A stretch of 64,000 nt of DNA, taken from positions 68,773,237 to 68,837,236 of the forward strand of contig CM055316.2 of assembly GCA_029255685.2 (NCBI GenBank). Reading direction: 5' to 3'. This DNA comes from Silene conica. Lineage: Eukaryota > Streptophyta > Magnoliopsida > Caryophyllales > Caryophyllaceae. Below are positions 46,620 to 57,276 of this stretch, piece after piece. The position numbers were made by a program, and so were the translations under genes. The notes beneath the pieces were generated by a model. The model saw only the letters and a program-made list of their open reading frames with translations, was not told where the DNA came from and searched no databases. Within the stretch, counting starts at the first letter, position 1. The number at the start of each line of letters is the position of its first letter.

Positions 46620-48377
46620 GAAGTTTTTGCCAAAATGGTGCTCAAAACGAAAGTATTTATAGTGCTGTTTTGAAACTATTTACCAAAAATGGTTCCACGT
46701 CACCATTTTTGGTTTTTCCTTTTTTTTTATAAATTTTTTAAACATGTCGCTGTCTGGGACAGCGACCAGTTGAAGGATTGTTTTTGGCAAAATCATTGAA
46801 ATTGGGCAGAAACATTCAAAAGCTGGGATGCATCTGATCGCTGTCTAGGATAGCGATCAGTTGAAGGGGAGTTTTGTTTGGTTTAATCTCTTGATTTGGT
46901 TGTTTAATTTGATTGAATTATTGGGTTTGATAATTTGATCAGATTTCTGGTGTTTAATTTGTGTAATCCAATGCGTCGTGCTTATGGGTAGTGTCATTTG
47001 CCTTTGTGAGAGGAGGATTATCCGTCTTCGGTTTGTGACGGATAGTGCCCGTTTTCAATGAGAATTTACAATGAGAATTTGAGAAAGTCCGGTGCTTTTG
47101 AGCTTGTTTTTAATCCTTTGGAGTTTTTTTGGTTCAATTTCTTGATTTTACGGAAAAAGATCGGAAATCTAATTGTATCTGATACTGTATTTAGCAAATT
47201 TATGCTACTGCTATCCTTTAGGAGGCTGCTATACTTGTAATGGCAGCATCCTTGTACTGTAATCTGCTGTCGATGTGCGATTGTGCGGTGATTGAACGTG
47301 AAAGTATTGCATATTACACATCTCACAGGATTTCCGTGTTCCTTAATCGTGGCCTTAGTTGTTTGACGCTTGAAATTCTCCATTCATTAGTCGTAAGAAG
47401 AGAACAGAACTGTGTGCAGTCAGACACTTTGCAGTATGATAAACAATTAAGATGGCTATTATATGCATTTTGTGTTTCAACACAAACTGTAAACAAAAGT
47501 GTGATTTGTGAAAGTATATTCGTCCAACCCTCTTACGTTTCCCTAGGAGTTATCGACTCTTGAGTCAATGATTCATCCGCCATGTCTTACGTGTTGGTAA
47601 TGTTTCTATGCATTCTGTTTTCAGGTGCTTGGAACAATTAAGATGGCTATTATACGCATTCCGTCTTCTCATTCAAACTTTCCCGGCAATAGGCCATGGA
47701 CCAAAGCTTAATGTCGACATCCATCACGGTGCATTGACTGAAGGACTTTTAACATTTATAACCGTCTTTATTTCCATGACATTATCGAGAACCATTCCCG
47801 ACAGTTTTGTGAGGAAGACCTGGATTTCTAGCCTTTCCAAACTCACCCTTCAAATTATCGGTGCTGACTTAACTGGTGGAATCATGAACCCTGCTTCTGT
47901 ATGCGCCCATCTCTCGTTATTTCCATGCTTCCTATTGGAGAAATACATGATGTATATCGTAACTATTAAATTTAGAATGTTCTCTGCAGGTAACAGGATG
48001 GGCATATGCACACAGTGATCACGTAACGAAAGAACACATAATTGTCTACTGGCTTGCTCCGATCGAAGGGACATTGTTGGCTGTTTGGATCACGTAACCA
48101 GATGAAGCAGCACTACAAAACTCCCTTCAACTGGTCGCTGTCCCAGACAGCGACCAGATGCATCCCCAACTTTTGAATGTTTCTGCCCAATTTCAATGAT
48201 TTTGCCAAAAACAATCCTTCAACTGGTCGCTGTCCCAGACAGCGACATGTTTAAAAAATTTTAAAAAAAAAGGAAAAACCAAAAATGGTGACGTGGAACC
48301 ATTTTTGGTAAATAGTTTCAAAACAGCACTAGTTTGTTAAATACTTTCGTTTTAAGCACCATTTTGGCAAAAACTTC
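46620..48377 (+). mobile_element. Pack-MULE carrying a SIP2-type aquaporin fragment
   Basis: 1758 bp with long terminal inverted repeats of about 260 bp (46620-46878 and 48114-48377; outermost GAAGTTTTTGCCAAAATGG and its complement). It is bounded by the 9-bp duplication GAGCTGTGA (46611-46619 and 48378-48386). Nine-base duplications and long inverted repeats define Mutator-like elements. There is no transposase; the interior holds a host gene piece, so Pack-MULE is the right class. Each inverted repeat contains GTCGCTGTC(C/T)(C/G)(A/G)GACAGCGAC-like palindromes, once diverged to GATCGCTGTCTAGGATAGC in the left copy. Confidence 0.85.
47635..48103 (+). pseudogene. Captured SIP2-type aquaporin fragment
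   Basis: Two exon pieces, 47635-47898 and 47990-48103, around a retained intron (GTATGC...CTCTGCAG, 47899-47989). So capture was from genomic DNA. The reading GHGPKLNVDIHHGALTEG, ADLTGGIMNPAS, GWAYAHSDH and EHIIVYWLAPIEGTLLAVW fits the C-terminal half of small basic intrinsic proteins (SIP2), aquaporin-family channels of the ER membrane, including the second NPA-type box. The N-terminal half is absent. The start (VLGTI) and the later part are in different frames, so it is broken. A diverged repeat of its first bases (ACAATTAAGATGGCTATTAT) stands at about 47447. Confidence 0.75.
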
Positions 48378-48386
48378 GAGCTGTGA

Positions 48387-49215
48387 CGTGGGGTTTGAAG
48401 TATTCTACAACAGAAACGGCGACACTGTAAGAATTAAGTCTATGAGTCTTAACAACTTCTGGCATGTGATGCTGCCTGGAAGACGGGTTTTAGTAACCCC
48501 TTACCTCGGGAGCGACCTGTTTTTCGATGCTGCCGTGTCTTCCCCACAGAACTCGAGTGAAGACGGCATTACCTTCCGTTCCCTCACCTTCAACCAGTAT
48601 TGTCATAGAGTAACCAGCACTGAGCAAGAGTATTTTGCGGAATCATCCACACCCCACGTGCTAAGCGCCTGGCTCCGGCCTAGGTATGTGGCCAGCGCTG
48701 GCAAAGGTGGTGTCACCATCGACAGTTTTCGACATGCTTGGAAGGGAACCAAGGGAACTCGGTTTTTAAAAGAAGAGGTCATTTTAAACTCCGAGTCCCA
48801 AGAACGTGAGACAATTTTACCTACTGAATATCAGGCTCGTAGGACAACAACAATTAGCAACAGTTTTCCCTTGGTCAAAGGGCATCCGACCGTGTTCAAC
48901 GGAAGGATGCCCTCTGTTCTCCCAACAGGGGAACTAGACATTCCAGATAAGGCCACAAATGTTACTGCTTCTTGGGGATTATCTACAACGATTAACGTGC
49001 CTACCAAAGAGGACGTAAAAATCGTACTACCGCCAAAGTCATCCGTACGTGTTACTCTGTCTGTGAATAGAGCCACTTATGAAGTTCCATTCTCCTACCA
49101 ACAAATCGACGAGTTTCCGTTTGGTGGTACTGAAACTCAGGATCTCCACGATGGTGTTTTTAAGATCGAATCCGAGTATAGCATCGAGGTTAGCTATAAT
49201 ATTCAACCTCTCTAG
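48387..49215 (+). CDS. Lectin gene B, coding part after the insertion
   Basis: Continues the exon after the right target copy (48378-48386), in the frame left at 46619, and stops at TAG 49213-49215. It is open throughout. Six bases past the stop is a good donor (AAG|GTATCT) and at 49320-49321 an acceptor (GTGCAG), after which a short frame ends in TAA at about 49381, so a former terminal exon may have been lost to the TAG. Confidence 0.65.
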
Positions 49216-49780
49216 TCCAAGGTATCTCTTATCTTTGTTTAATCCATTCTCAATGAAACTCCTAAAATAAAGTGTTTTTTCTAAAACAAAAATATTTTTT
49301 TTTGCTTGATGAACTGTGCAGGAAGGCAATCCAGAAGATGACAGCAAACCAAATACAATTATTGAAGTTAACAAAGAATAAGAAAATAAATGCCAATGTA
49401 TGCATGCTGTATTAGCTCCCTGAGCAAATTAAATAATGTCTATAGAACTGATCGTGTTCAAGTAAGGTCGTGTGAGCTTGTCGTTATTACTATTGTTGTC
49501 GGAGTATTACATTTAAATAAATATTTAATAAGAATCTCGTTAGTTCTTCACTCTTGGCAATTCACTTTTTATCTCTTGATCGATATCATATACTCTGCAT
49601 ACCAATGCTATAGCAAAATTAGTAAGAATACACCGAATAAGTTTTTACTTTATCCAATACTTTCAGATGAAGTTAAAAATTTACGTTTTGGCCTTGTTGA
49701 GGAGCTAAAATATCGTGTTTTTATCTAAATTAGAGACCGGCGTAAATTGGTGTGTTGCCTGAAAATGATGCACTTTCATA
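49216..49780 (+). other. 3' flank of lectin gene B
   Basis: Holds the possible former terminal exon (about 49322-49381) and AT-rich DNA that may include the 3' untranslated region. No further gene is seen. Confidence 0.45.
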
Positions 49781-49789
49781 TATAGACAA

Positions 49790-50856
49790 GAGTAAATTAT
49801 CAATTACACCCACCTCAAATACACTTTTTTAAACTTACTCTCACCTCAATTTTTTTTAATAAATTACACCCAAATTAATGGATTAATTTCCAATTTGCAC
49901 CCAAAACCATTTTCCGACCTAATTTCCGTCAATTTTGAAATTTTTCCGGCAAATTAAATTTTTTAGGACTATTTTGCCCTTCACTCCTCTTTTTTAATCT
50001 CTTCCTTCATCTTTTTCATTCTTTAATCTTCATCTTCTCCATTATTCAATCTTCATCTTTCTTCCTCATCCATTTTCCTCTTTTTCATAATTTTCACTCA
50101 TTTTCCCCAAATTTCAATTCCATTTCTCCAATTTCATTTTACTCAATTTCCTCATTCATTTCCCCCAATTTCATTTTCTTTTTCCCCAATATTATTTCCC
50201 CAATTTCGTTTCCCCAATTTTCATGATTATTTTCCCTAATTTTCAACTTTGTTTTTATTCATCATTTTTCCCAAATAGGGTTAGCAAATTGGGGAAATTG
50301 CTTAGCTATTTTGCTAATGCACTTCGTATGTACCGAGTAACTACGTTGTATATATTATGACATCAAGTCTATTTGCGAAATAACATACAACGATTGTTCA
50401 TATCAATGAAAATGAAATTGGGGAAATTGAAATTGAGGAATATTAAATTAAGGAAAATGAAGCCCAGAAAACATAATTCAAAACCCAAAAATTAGGGTTA
50501 GCAAATTCAATTTTCAGAAATCGTAAAAATTAAAACCTACAAATTACATTCATGCAATTGAAGTAATTTAATGACCATAAACAAACAAAATAGGGTAAAC
50601 AAACAAAATAATTAACAGAATAATTACATTCATACAAGGTAAAAGTGAAATGGTTAGGGTAAATGAAGAGGCAAGTCAGGGGGGTTAATAGTCGCGAGGG
50701 CAAAATGGTCACTTCAAGTGATTTTTGGTCTGAAAATGGGCTTGGGTGCAACTTTTAAACGGAGGTATTAAGTTGGGTGTAATTTAATAAAAAAAATTGA
50801 CGTGGGAGTAAATTTAAAAAAGTGTATTATACGAGGGTGTAATTGATAATTTACTC
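49790..50856. mobile_element. Non-autonomous MULE-like element
   Basis: 1067 bp with terminal inverted repeats of at least 110 bp starting GAGTAAATTATCAATTACACC and ending with the complement. Flanked by a perfect 9-bp duplication, TATAGACAA (49781-49789 and 50857-50865). The interior is pyrimidine-rich (TTTCCCCAATTTC repeats) with no transposase and no recognised host gene. Confidence 0.8.
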
Positions 50857-50865
50857 TATAGACAA

Positions 50866-51699
50866 TTTAATTACAAATAACCGTGATTATTTCTACGCTT
50901 ACTTGCGAGTCGTGAGCATCAACCCTCGCTTGTAGTCTTGTACAGTCACTAGATTCACTCCAATGAACATCTATGAAATCTCCGATCCTTAGGAGTTGGG
51001 ATGATGAGAGATATCATCGTCTTATGATTAACGACCAGGGCTGGTCCTAAGCATTTGAAGGCCTTGGGCGAGCTTGTAAAATTAGGCCCTAGCTTTAATT
51101 TTTTTTTTTTTCAGATGAGGTTGATTCAGTAGAAAAAATGATTTTAAACTTGGAAAATTGAATAGGTGTATCTTATAATTCAACTTTTTTATTGTCAAAA
51201 ACTTGTAAAAGATCGAAATTCTTTCAAAGTTTAGATATTAACTTTATTAGAAGAGTCCATTTAATGTATAATTTGAAAAAATTATGTTTTGATGAACATA
51301 ATTCGCACAAGATTTCATAAGTATGAAAAATATTTTTTAACTCAATTGAACAACTAAAATATAACTAAAAATATTAAATGGATGACCCCATGAACCTAGT
51401 ATATTCAAAAATAATATCGAAACAAGGTTTATTAGGAATAGAAACAAGGTTTATTAGGAATAGAACACGTGACCTCTTGACACTTTATAACCTGAAATAC
51501 GACTAGATTCCTTACCATAACTTGCATTTTACATGTGATAAATTCTATTTTACAAATAAAATCCACTTAATTATATAATAATGAGCCCTTTTAAATTTGG
51601 GCACTTGTCAAATGTCAACCCTAACATCTCATAGAACCGGCCTGTTAACGACCTTATGTGAAGTTGCCTTTATCACTGCAAATATTACCTAACTTACTA
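50866..51699. other. Non-coding interval
   Basis: No gene seen. A 19-bp word ending ACAAGGTTTATTAGGAATAG is duplicated in tandem near 51423-51460. Confidence 0.5.
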
Positions 51700-53960
51700 G
51701 ATAAATTTATCTCGAACGACATGAAAATGATATTGGACAGAATAATTTTCTACGCAAAGGACGAAAGGATTGCAAAATTCATTAACTTGTTTATTAATAA
51801 GTAGTTTTATTTTAAGTATATAGATAGATTTAGATGAAACTAGTTTTATGCCCGTACAAAAAATGTACGGGTCTATTTCTAAAAATTTCGTAAATATATT
51901 AAAAAAGTAGTACAAATATAATTTAATATGAACTTAAATGAGAAATATATAAATTATGAATTCAGGGATGATTTTGACTCCAAATAATTGATTTACTGGT
52001 ATAATTAAATTTTTTTTAATGATTATATAAATTGAAATAAATAATCATGACATTATGAAATAAATTTGAACCGTATAAAATAAAATAATAATAGCTCAAT
52101 AAAATAAAATAAAATAATAATAAAAAAATTGATCTACGTTTCTTTCATTTTTTAATCTACGTTTTTTTATTAATTTTTATCTCCTCGTGTATTTTTTTCA
52201 TTTTTTTAATTTTATGGGTTGGGTTTATTTGATCTTATTCAAAAATCTTTGATCTACGTTTCTTTCATTTTTTTAATTTACGTTTTTTTGTTAATTTTTA
52301 TCTCCTTGTGTATTTTTTTTCATTTTTTTAGATATACGTATGTTTGTTAATTTTTAACCCTTTGTATATTTTTTTTCGTTTTTCATACCTCTAAATATTT
52401 GTTAATTACTTCTATTGTCCAACTTTTTTTAATATTGTTGAATTTTATGTTTCTAGGTAGAATTTTAGTGATTTTTTTATTTTTGAATTTGGAGTAAAGT
52501 TGTTTTTTTTTGTTATGGAGATAAAAATTATTTGTAACTTTAGAATGTTAAATGGAGAAAAGTAAAAGGAAGAAAAATTAAAGCTCCTTGTGTGAGTGGT
52601 GGGACATGGCGAGAAAGAAGGTTTTTAATTTCCTAAAATTAAGCAACCAATGAAAAAACAACAAAAGTTGTTCCTTTTATTGATAAGGGATTTAATCTAA
52701 AACCGTATATAATAAAACGACATTGTATATTTTTGTTGAACCCAACTATTTATGACCTTGTAAAAATATATATTTTGGGCTAATAGACAACCATAAAAAC
52801 ATGGATCGATATGGATGCATGAGTCGACAATATCACCTAATAATAATTATTACTCGTATTATTTTATGTAGCTTTAATTTACCATTTCGCAAAATTCTAC
52901 TTTACGACGGTCGCACATGCGACCAATAGGAAAGTGATCATATTTTGATACGTAGTGACCACTTTTGATTAAATAGTAACCTTTTTTTTTCATATTTTTG
53001 GAAATATAGATATTTTTATGATTTATTTTTCATCAAAATCTTAAAATTTGGGCCTCGTGTTAAATTTAATGTATATGTTTATATAGTATATAACTTTGCT
53101 TTTATACATTTTAATTGTCATAAATTATAGAGTAATGCGGTCTCATATAAAAAGTTGTTCCTTCAGTGCTAATAAACGATTTTTCTTTTTATATATGTTG
53201 ATCGTCTTATGGTATGAGAGTATGAGACCGTTCATACAAAAATTCTAATTTAATTTTAATTGTCAAGGTATCAAGAGGTTAATTTTTCGGAATTGTAATT
53301 TTTTTTTATTAAAATTTGTTGTCCCCTATATAGATTTCCGATTTTTTTAAAAATTTTCTTTTATTGTAAGGTTGAATGTGATTAATTTTTTTTATCATAA
53401 GCTTTTTAACATATGAATATGTATATGAAAAATAATAAGAAATGAGGAGAGAGGATAATTAATTGGAGAGAGAGTAAGTGGAGAGAGTGAGGTTGGTTAA
53501 TGTGTAAAAAAAATAAATTAAAAAGTAAAAATTCCAGCCAATCACAAGCCTAGAAAAGACCTTCCTTTTATAGATAGGGGATTACAACAACAAAAGCAAA
53601 AACAAACCCAACCCGATCTAAATACAAGGGACCTAAACCGCAGAGGTCCCCTTTTTTCTTCAAATGCTGCCTTCCACATGCACTTGCTATCTTGCTGACA
53701 TTCATCCATGTTTCGAAAGACATGACACGAAATTAAAGCAAGAAAACACAACTAGCGTTTATTTAGTACTTAATTTTGCGCTTGCTGCATAACAAACACG
53801 AATTTTATCTGAACTCGGGAGTGCACAACACATCCCCTGTGCTTGAACACCAGCGCATAGACCTAGAGTCCCGGTTTAACTAGAAGTAAACAATCAACCA
53901 AAGAACTTTAAACTGACTTTGATAAAATTTACCTCATAAGACTACGTTTATAGGTTGGGC
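51700..53960 (-). pseudogene. Lectin locus C: 3' end remnant
   Basis: The DNA at 53582-53895 matches the terminal exon, its intron edge and the 3' tail of gene A (2771-3050). The terminal exon equivalent is about 53820-53860, but the acceptor reads GCGCTG instead of GCGCAG. The left side (51800-51839) continues the match beyond the Helitron. No exons 1-3 are found to the right, where similarity stops at about 53895, so this is a truncated duplicate. Confidence 0.6.
51840..53581 (-). mobile_element. Helitron, non-autonomous
   Basis: 1742 bp. On the minus strand it starts TCCCCTATCTATAAAAGG at 53581 and ends with a CCCGTACA/TGTACGGG hairpin and CTAG at 51840. Flanks are A and T without duplication. 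The joined flanks (GATGAAA and TTACAAC) exactly match the unoccupied site at 2764-2777. No Rep/helicase frame is present. A second 5'-like end (TCCCTTATCAATAAAAGG) lies inside at 52690. Confidence 0.75.
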
Positions 53961-54479
53961 TAAGTAGGTCTAGGTCTTGAATAAAGACAAAAAGATAACA
54001 AATAAAAAAAGGAAAAAGAAATTAAAAGTTTGGAACACCTTTAAAGAAACTAGGTCCATACGGTCCAATCTGGACCTCCTGGAACACTTTCTAGACCACG
54101 TTCCAGACCTTGTTTAGTGTAAAAACGTATAAGTTAAAGGTAGGTTAAGGTAGGTCTTGATAAAAGATAGAAATGAAGAGGTAGGGCTTGAAAGTAGGTT
54201 AAGAAAAAAAAAATAGTATTTTAATATAGGAACTAGGGCTAACTAGGGCTACAAGACCTACGGATAAACATGGTCTAAGAGTCATAATAATTCATTCACG
54301 TAACTTCCGTATCCATGTGTTCGACCCCTATCTTACTATATTTATTTGTTAACAAACTTAGAGTAATTTATCTTTTTTTAGGGTACACGACAGCTCTATC
54401 ACTCCTTCACATCAAGAACATTAGCCACAATCGTACCTTACGTTTGTCATAGCTTTGTCATCATATCCGTCGCCATTGG
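53896..54479. other. Unassigned non-coding DNA
   Basis: Contains GGTCTGGAACGTGG-type inverted words near 54050-54110 (GGTCCATACGGTCC, CCAGACC) and AGGTAGGTTAAGG repeats. No gene is seen. Confidence 0.4.
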
Positions 54480-55852
54480 CCCAAAGATAATATTTATAAC
54501 ACTTAAAACCTTAAACTAATATAGTATATGGTAATAAGGATCGATCCACAGAGAAGACGATGTAATTTATGTGAATTATAGTATAGAAAATAAGTCACAA
54601 TAATCGGGGGTTTTGTGATTGAATAAACTATAATCTACTAAACATATAATAAAGATGACTGAACTCGGATGATTAAAAGGTCTTGGGTCAATAAATATTC
54701 ACTAGTAACAAACTAATTGGTCTTCGATTGTCTTTAACTCAATTACTCTCAAGTTCTTTACTGTGAAAAACAAGTTTCCTTCTTCCTCTTAAGTATAGTC
54801 AACTAAGTCGAAACGCGATATTAGAAGACCCTAATTATTGAATAATCTAAGCCAAGCGTCTAGATTTAGTCCAACAATAGCATTAAAAATCCAAGGAAGC
54901 AATAAAGATAACGATCTTTAACACACGCGGTTAACGATTCGAATTATATGTTTAGTCTCTACTTCGTCCTAATAACGATGAAACGCATACAAATTATTAG
55001 GGTAAAGTTTGCTACTTTAATCTAGATTAAATGAACAATTACGGATTCAATTTCTAAACATGCGATAGATTAAAGTAAACAATTACTAATTGATCAGATT
55101 AGCAAGAGAAAATAATAATCATAAAATACTAGCAAGAGACATAAACAATACTTGAGAAATAAAAGGGAGAAAGAACAATCTCACAATTAATTAGTGAAGC
55201 TTTTGTTTATCGATTCAAGAAAAGAGAGGATTAGTTCCTCATAATTATTAAGCAAAAAAATTAGGGTTCTTCGTAGTCTTTCCAATTCTAAAAGTCGAAT
55301 GAATGATAATGTGACGGATATCCTAAATACTTAACCTAATCTTCCTGATAAATATAATAATAATAGAAAAAATAGCTGAAATAAGGAAATCAAACGAAAT
55401 AAAACATCGAAGCGGCCAAGCCACGGCCGACCCGCGTGCTCACCCGCGACCCACGCCTAAATCTGCGACCCGTGCGTCTGCCCGCGACCCGCGCGCAACT
55501 CTGGCCATATTCTGCACGAACTGCCTTTTCCTCGTCCACTGTTGTTCTTCTTTGGTCCTCACGTGGGCCTTCTTTAGTATTGCAGTCCAACACTTCATAT
55601 GTTGGACTAAGTGGGGACAAAGCCATTTGCACATGTTTGCTGCTTGTCTCTTTTGATTTATTCATCCCATTGATCAATTGTACAAGCCCAAATATTAGAA
55701 TTATACTTCTGAACTCCACTTTTCATATTTTAACATAATTAATCTCAACACCAAGAAATCGGAATTATACAATTGTACCTCAAAACGCTTCTAATTCTAT
55801 CAATAACTCGTCTAACTTGACACTTTTATGTCGTACTAAACCCGTCTTATCA
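54480..55852 (-). repeat. 3' LTR of the decayed Athila-like element
   Basis: Starts TGATAAGACGGG next to the polypurine tract. It includes a GC-rich segment (55415-55505) with repeated CCGCGACCC words. The end coordinate is approximate, since the partner LTR is not in the window. Confidence 0.5.
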
Positions 55853-56053
55853 AACTTCCCCACACTTAGATCTTTACTCGTCCTCGAGTAAACTCAAAGG
55901 GCTCATTATAAGCTCATACCAACACCGATCCACAGAAGTGTAAGAAAAGTAGTAAAACCCCGTAGTAATCCTTGAACCAGACGGTCTTCAACCTAGCAGC
56001 ATGAGATCAAAATAGCATCGGAATTTTTCCTTTACCTATGTCTCTCATTTTGC

Positions 56054-56234
56054 CTAGAGCGCCCGCCCTTACGGATTTTCACTCTAGTTTATCATCTTTT
56101 TTTTCCATCTCACCTCTACTCTCAGTGGCACGCAACTCGTTTCTTCATTTTACCCGGAGCGCCCTTTCGGGTTTTCACTCCGTCCTCGGCCACGTCCCAA
56201 TCTTGCCTAGGCGCCCTTTCGGGTTTTCACCTAG
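56054..56234 (-). ncRNA. Hairpin cluster in the second Athila-like 3' UTR
   Basis: Read on the minus strand: CTAGGTG/CGCCTAG (56234-56228 and 56213-56207) and GGAGTG/CGCTCC (56181-56176 and 56161-56156) enclose AAAA-CCC-GAAA-GGG. CTAGAGTG/CGCTCTAG (56087-56080 and 56061-56054) encloses a decayed cap. The same design as 15168-15352. Confidence 0.5.
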
Positions 56235-56246
56235 CCGGGATTAATC

Positions 56247-56248
56247 TT

Positions 56249-56279
<31 letters not shown>

Positions 56280-57189
56280 TTTTTTCTTTTTTCATTTTTT
56301 TTTTTTTGAAATAAAAACACCACACAATTACAAATGTATACAAATCGGAACGATTCTCCCTCCCCACACTTGAATGAAACATTGTCCTCAATGTTACAAG
56401 GACACAATAAAAGGGAAGAGAAAAATACACACCTCATCTAAGGAAGCGCCAATGACGACAAAAACCATCAAACATACAGCAACACGTCATGAAAACATGA
56501 AAGCAGAGCAATCCACGCGCCACACCTCCTCCCCACACTTGGCTATTAGCATACTCCATAAAGCACAATCATACAAAGCCAATAAAAGATAAGAGTGACA
56601 AAGAAGACTAACCCCCCCTTATTACTCCAATCCTAACCGAAGACCAAGTAGCTGTAAAAATATATGTGCCAGTAACAGAATGCACATAAAAAAAAACTTC
56701 CGCAACTCCGAGCTTACAAGGTCAGTCCTAATCTCCTCTACACCAAATCAACAATCCATCCAACAGCATAAACAAGTGTCCACAACAACGCACCGCAGTT
56801 ACACCACACCTTAGCCACTATCCTACCCATCCTTCCTTCTAGGTCTCCCTTCTTATGCCGCCAACACCATAAATTAGGCAGTTCCGACTTCCTTTTTTTG
56901 AATTTTCGTTTTTTTTGGAGAAATTGCACACACAAATCTATGGGTTGCCTCCCAGAAGCGGCCCTTCCTTTTATGGGTTGCCTCCCAGAAGCGACCCTTC
57001 CTTTTTCCAGCCTCAGCATCTTTGTGATTCTCCCATAGAAGAATACACCTTTTCTCTCTAGGCGCGGAGTCCTGCAAAATTTCACAAGCTGTGCTCGGAA
57101 GTGGTGGCTTCCGGCTTCTCATAGAAGTATGATTGGTAGTAATGGCACACAAAGAAGAAACCATAGAATTAGTTGAATTAGGTGAATTA
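56247..57189 (-). other. Internal remnant without intact genes
   Basis: T-rich tract (56247-56308), then diverged Athila-like internal sequence. A 25-bp word (GGGTTGCCTCCCAGAAGCG...) is repeated in tandem near 56941-57000. CCCCACACTTG words near 56363 and 56530 resemble inverted polypurine tracts. Confidence 0.45.
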
Positions 57190-57276
57190 ATTTGAAATTT
57201 AACCACCTTCCCATTAAACTCCATAGTCAAGGAACCATTTGGGACATCAATTCGGGTTCCTGCGGTCTATAGGAGT

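Larger units (their letters stand above)
45590..49215 (+). pseudogene. Lectin gene B: amaranthin-like, split by a Pack-MULE
   Basis: Exon 1 is 45590-45792 (donor AG|GTAAAC). Exon 2 begins at 46251 (acceptor GGCAG|G) and is cut at 46619; it resumes at 48387 after a 1758-bp transposon and runs to a TAG at 49213-49215. Without the insertion, and counting one target copy, the frame would be continuous for about 466 codons, so the break is recent. The first part is an agglutinin domain like that of gene A (ECTLFRP, FLGDNNKYL). The middle has diverged. The end has an aerolysin-like EVPFSYQQ...LHDGVF segment. Gene A has an intron where gene B runs on. As it stands, translation would stop soon after entering the transposon. 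Confidence 0.7.
54480..57276 (-). mobile_element. Decayed Athila-like element (inverted)
   Basis: Reading on the minus strand: end of the protease domain (IDVPNGSLTMEFNGKVVKF, about 57250-57190), then, with RT, RNase H and integrase missing, a 3' region with three GAAA-capped hairpins (56054-56234), a polypurine tract (AAGTGTGGGGAAGTT, about 55868-55854) and an LTR starting TGATAAGACGGG at 55852. The LTR's far end, around 54480, is not certain. The long-LTR element at 57277 interrupts it. It is a different family from the one at 5172. Confidence 0.6.

Noticed and set aside
47066-47563. Open frames inside the Pack-MULE upstream of the aquaporin piece
   Set aside because: Overlapping frames on both strands without recognisable domains; probably captured intron or filler.
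55390-55738. GC-rich open frames of about 100 codons
   Set aside because: They overlap on both strands inside an LTR and follow the CCGCGACCC repeat; no domain is recognised.
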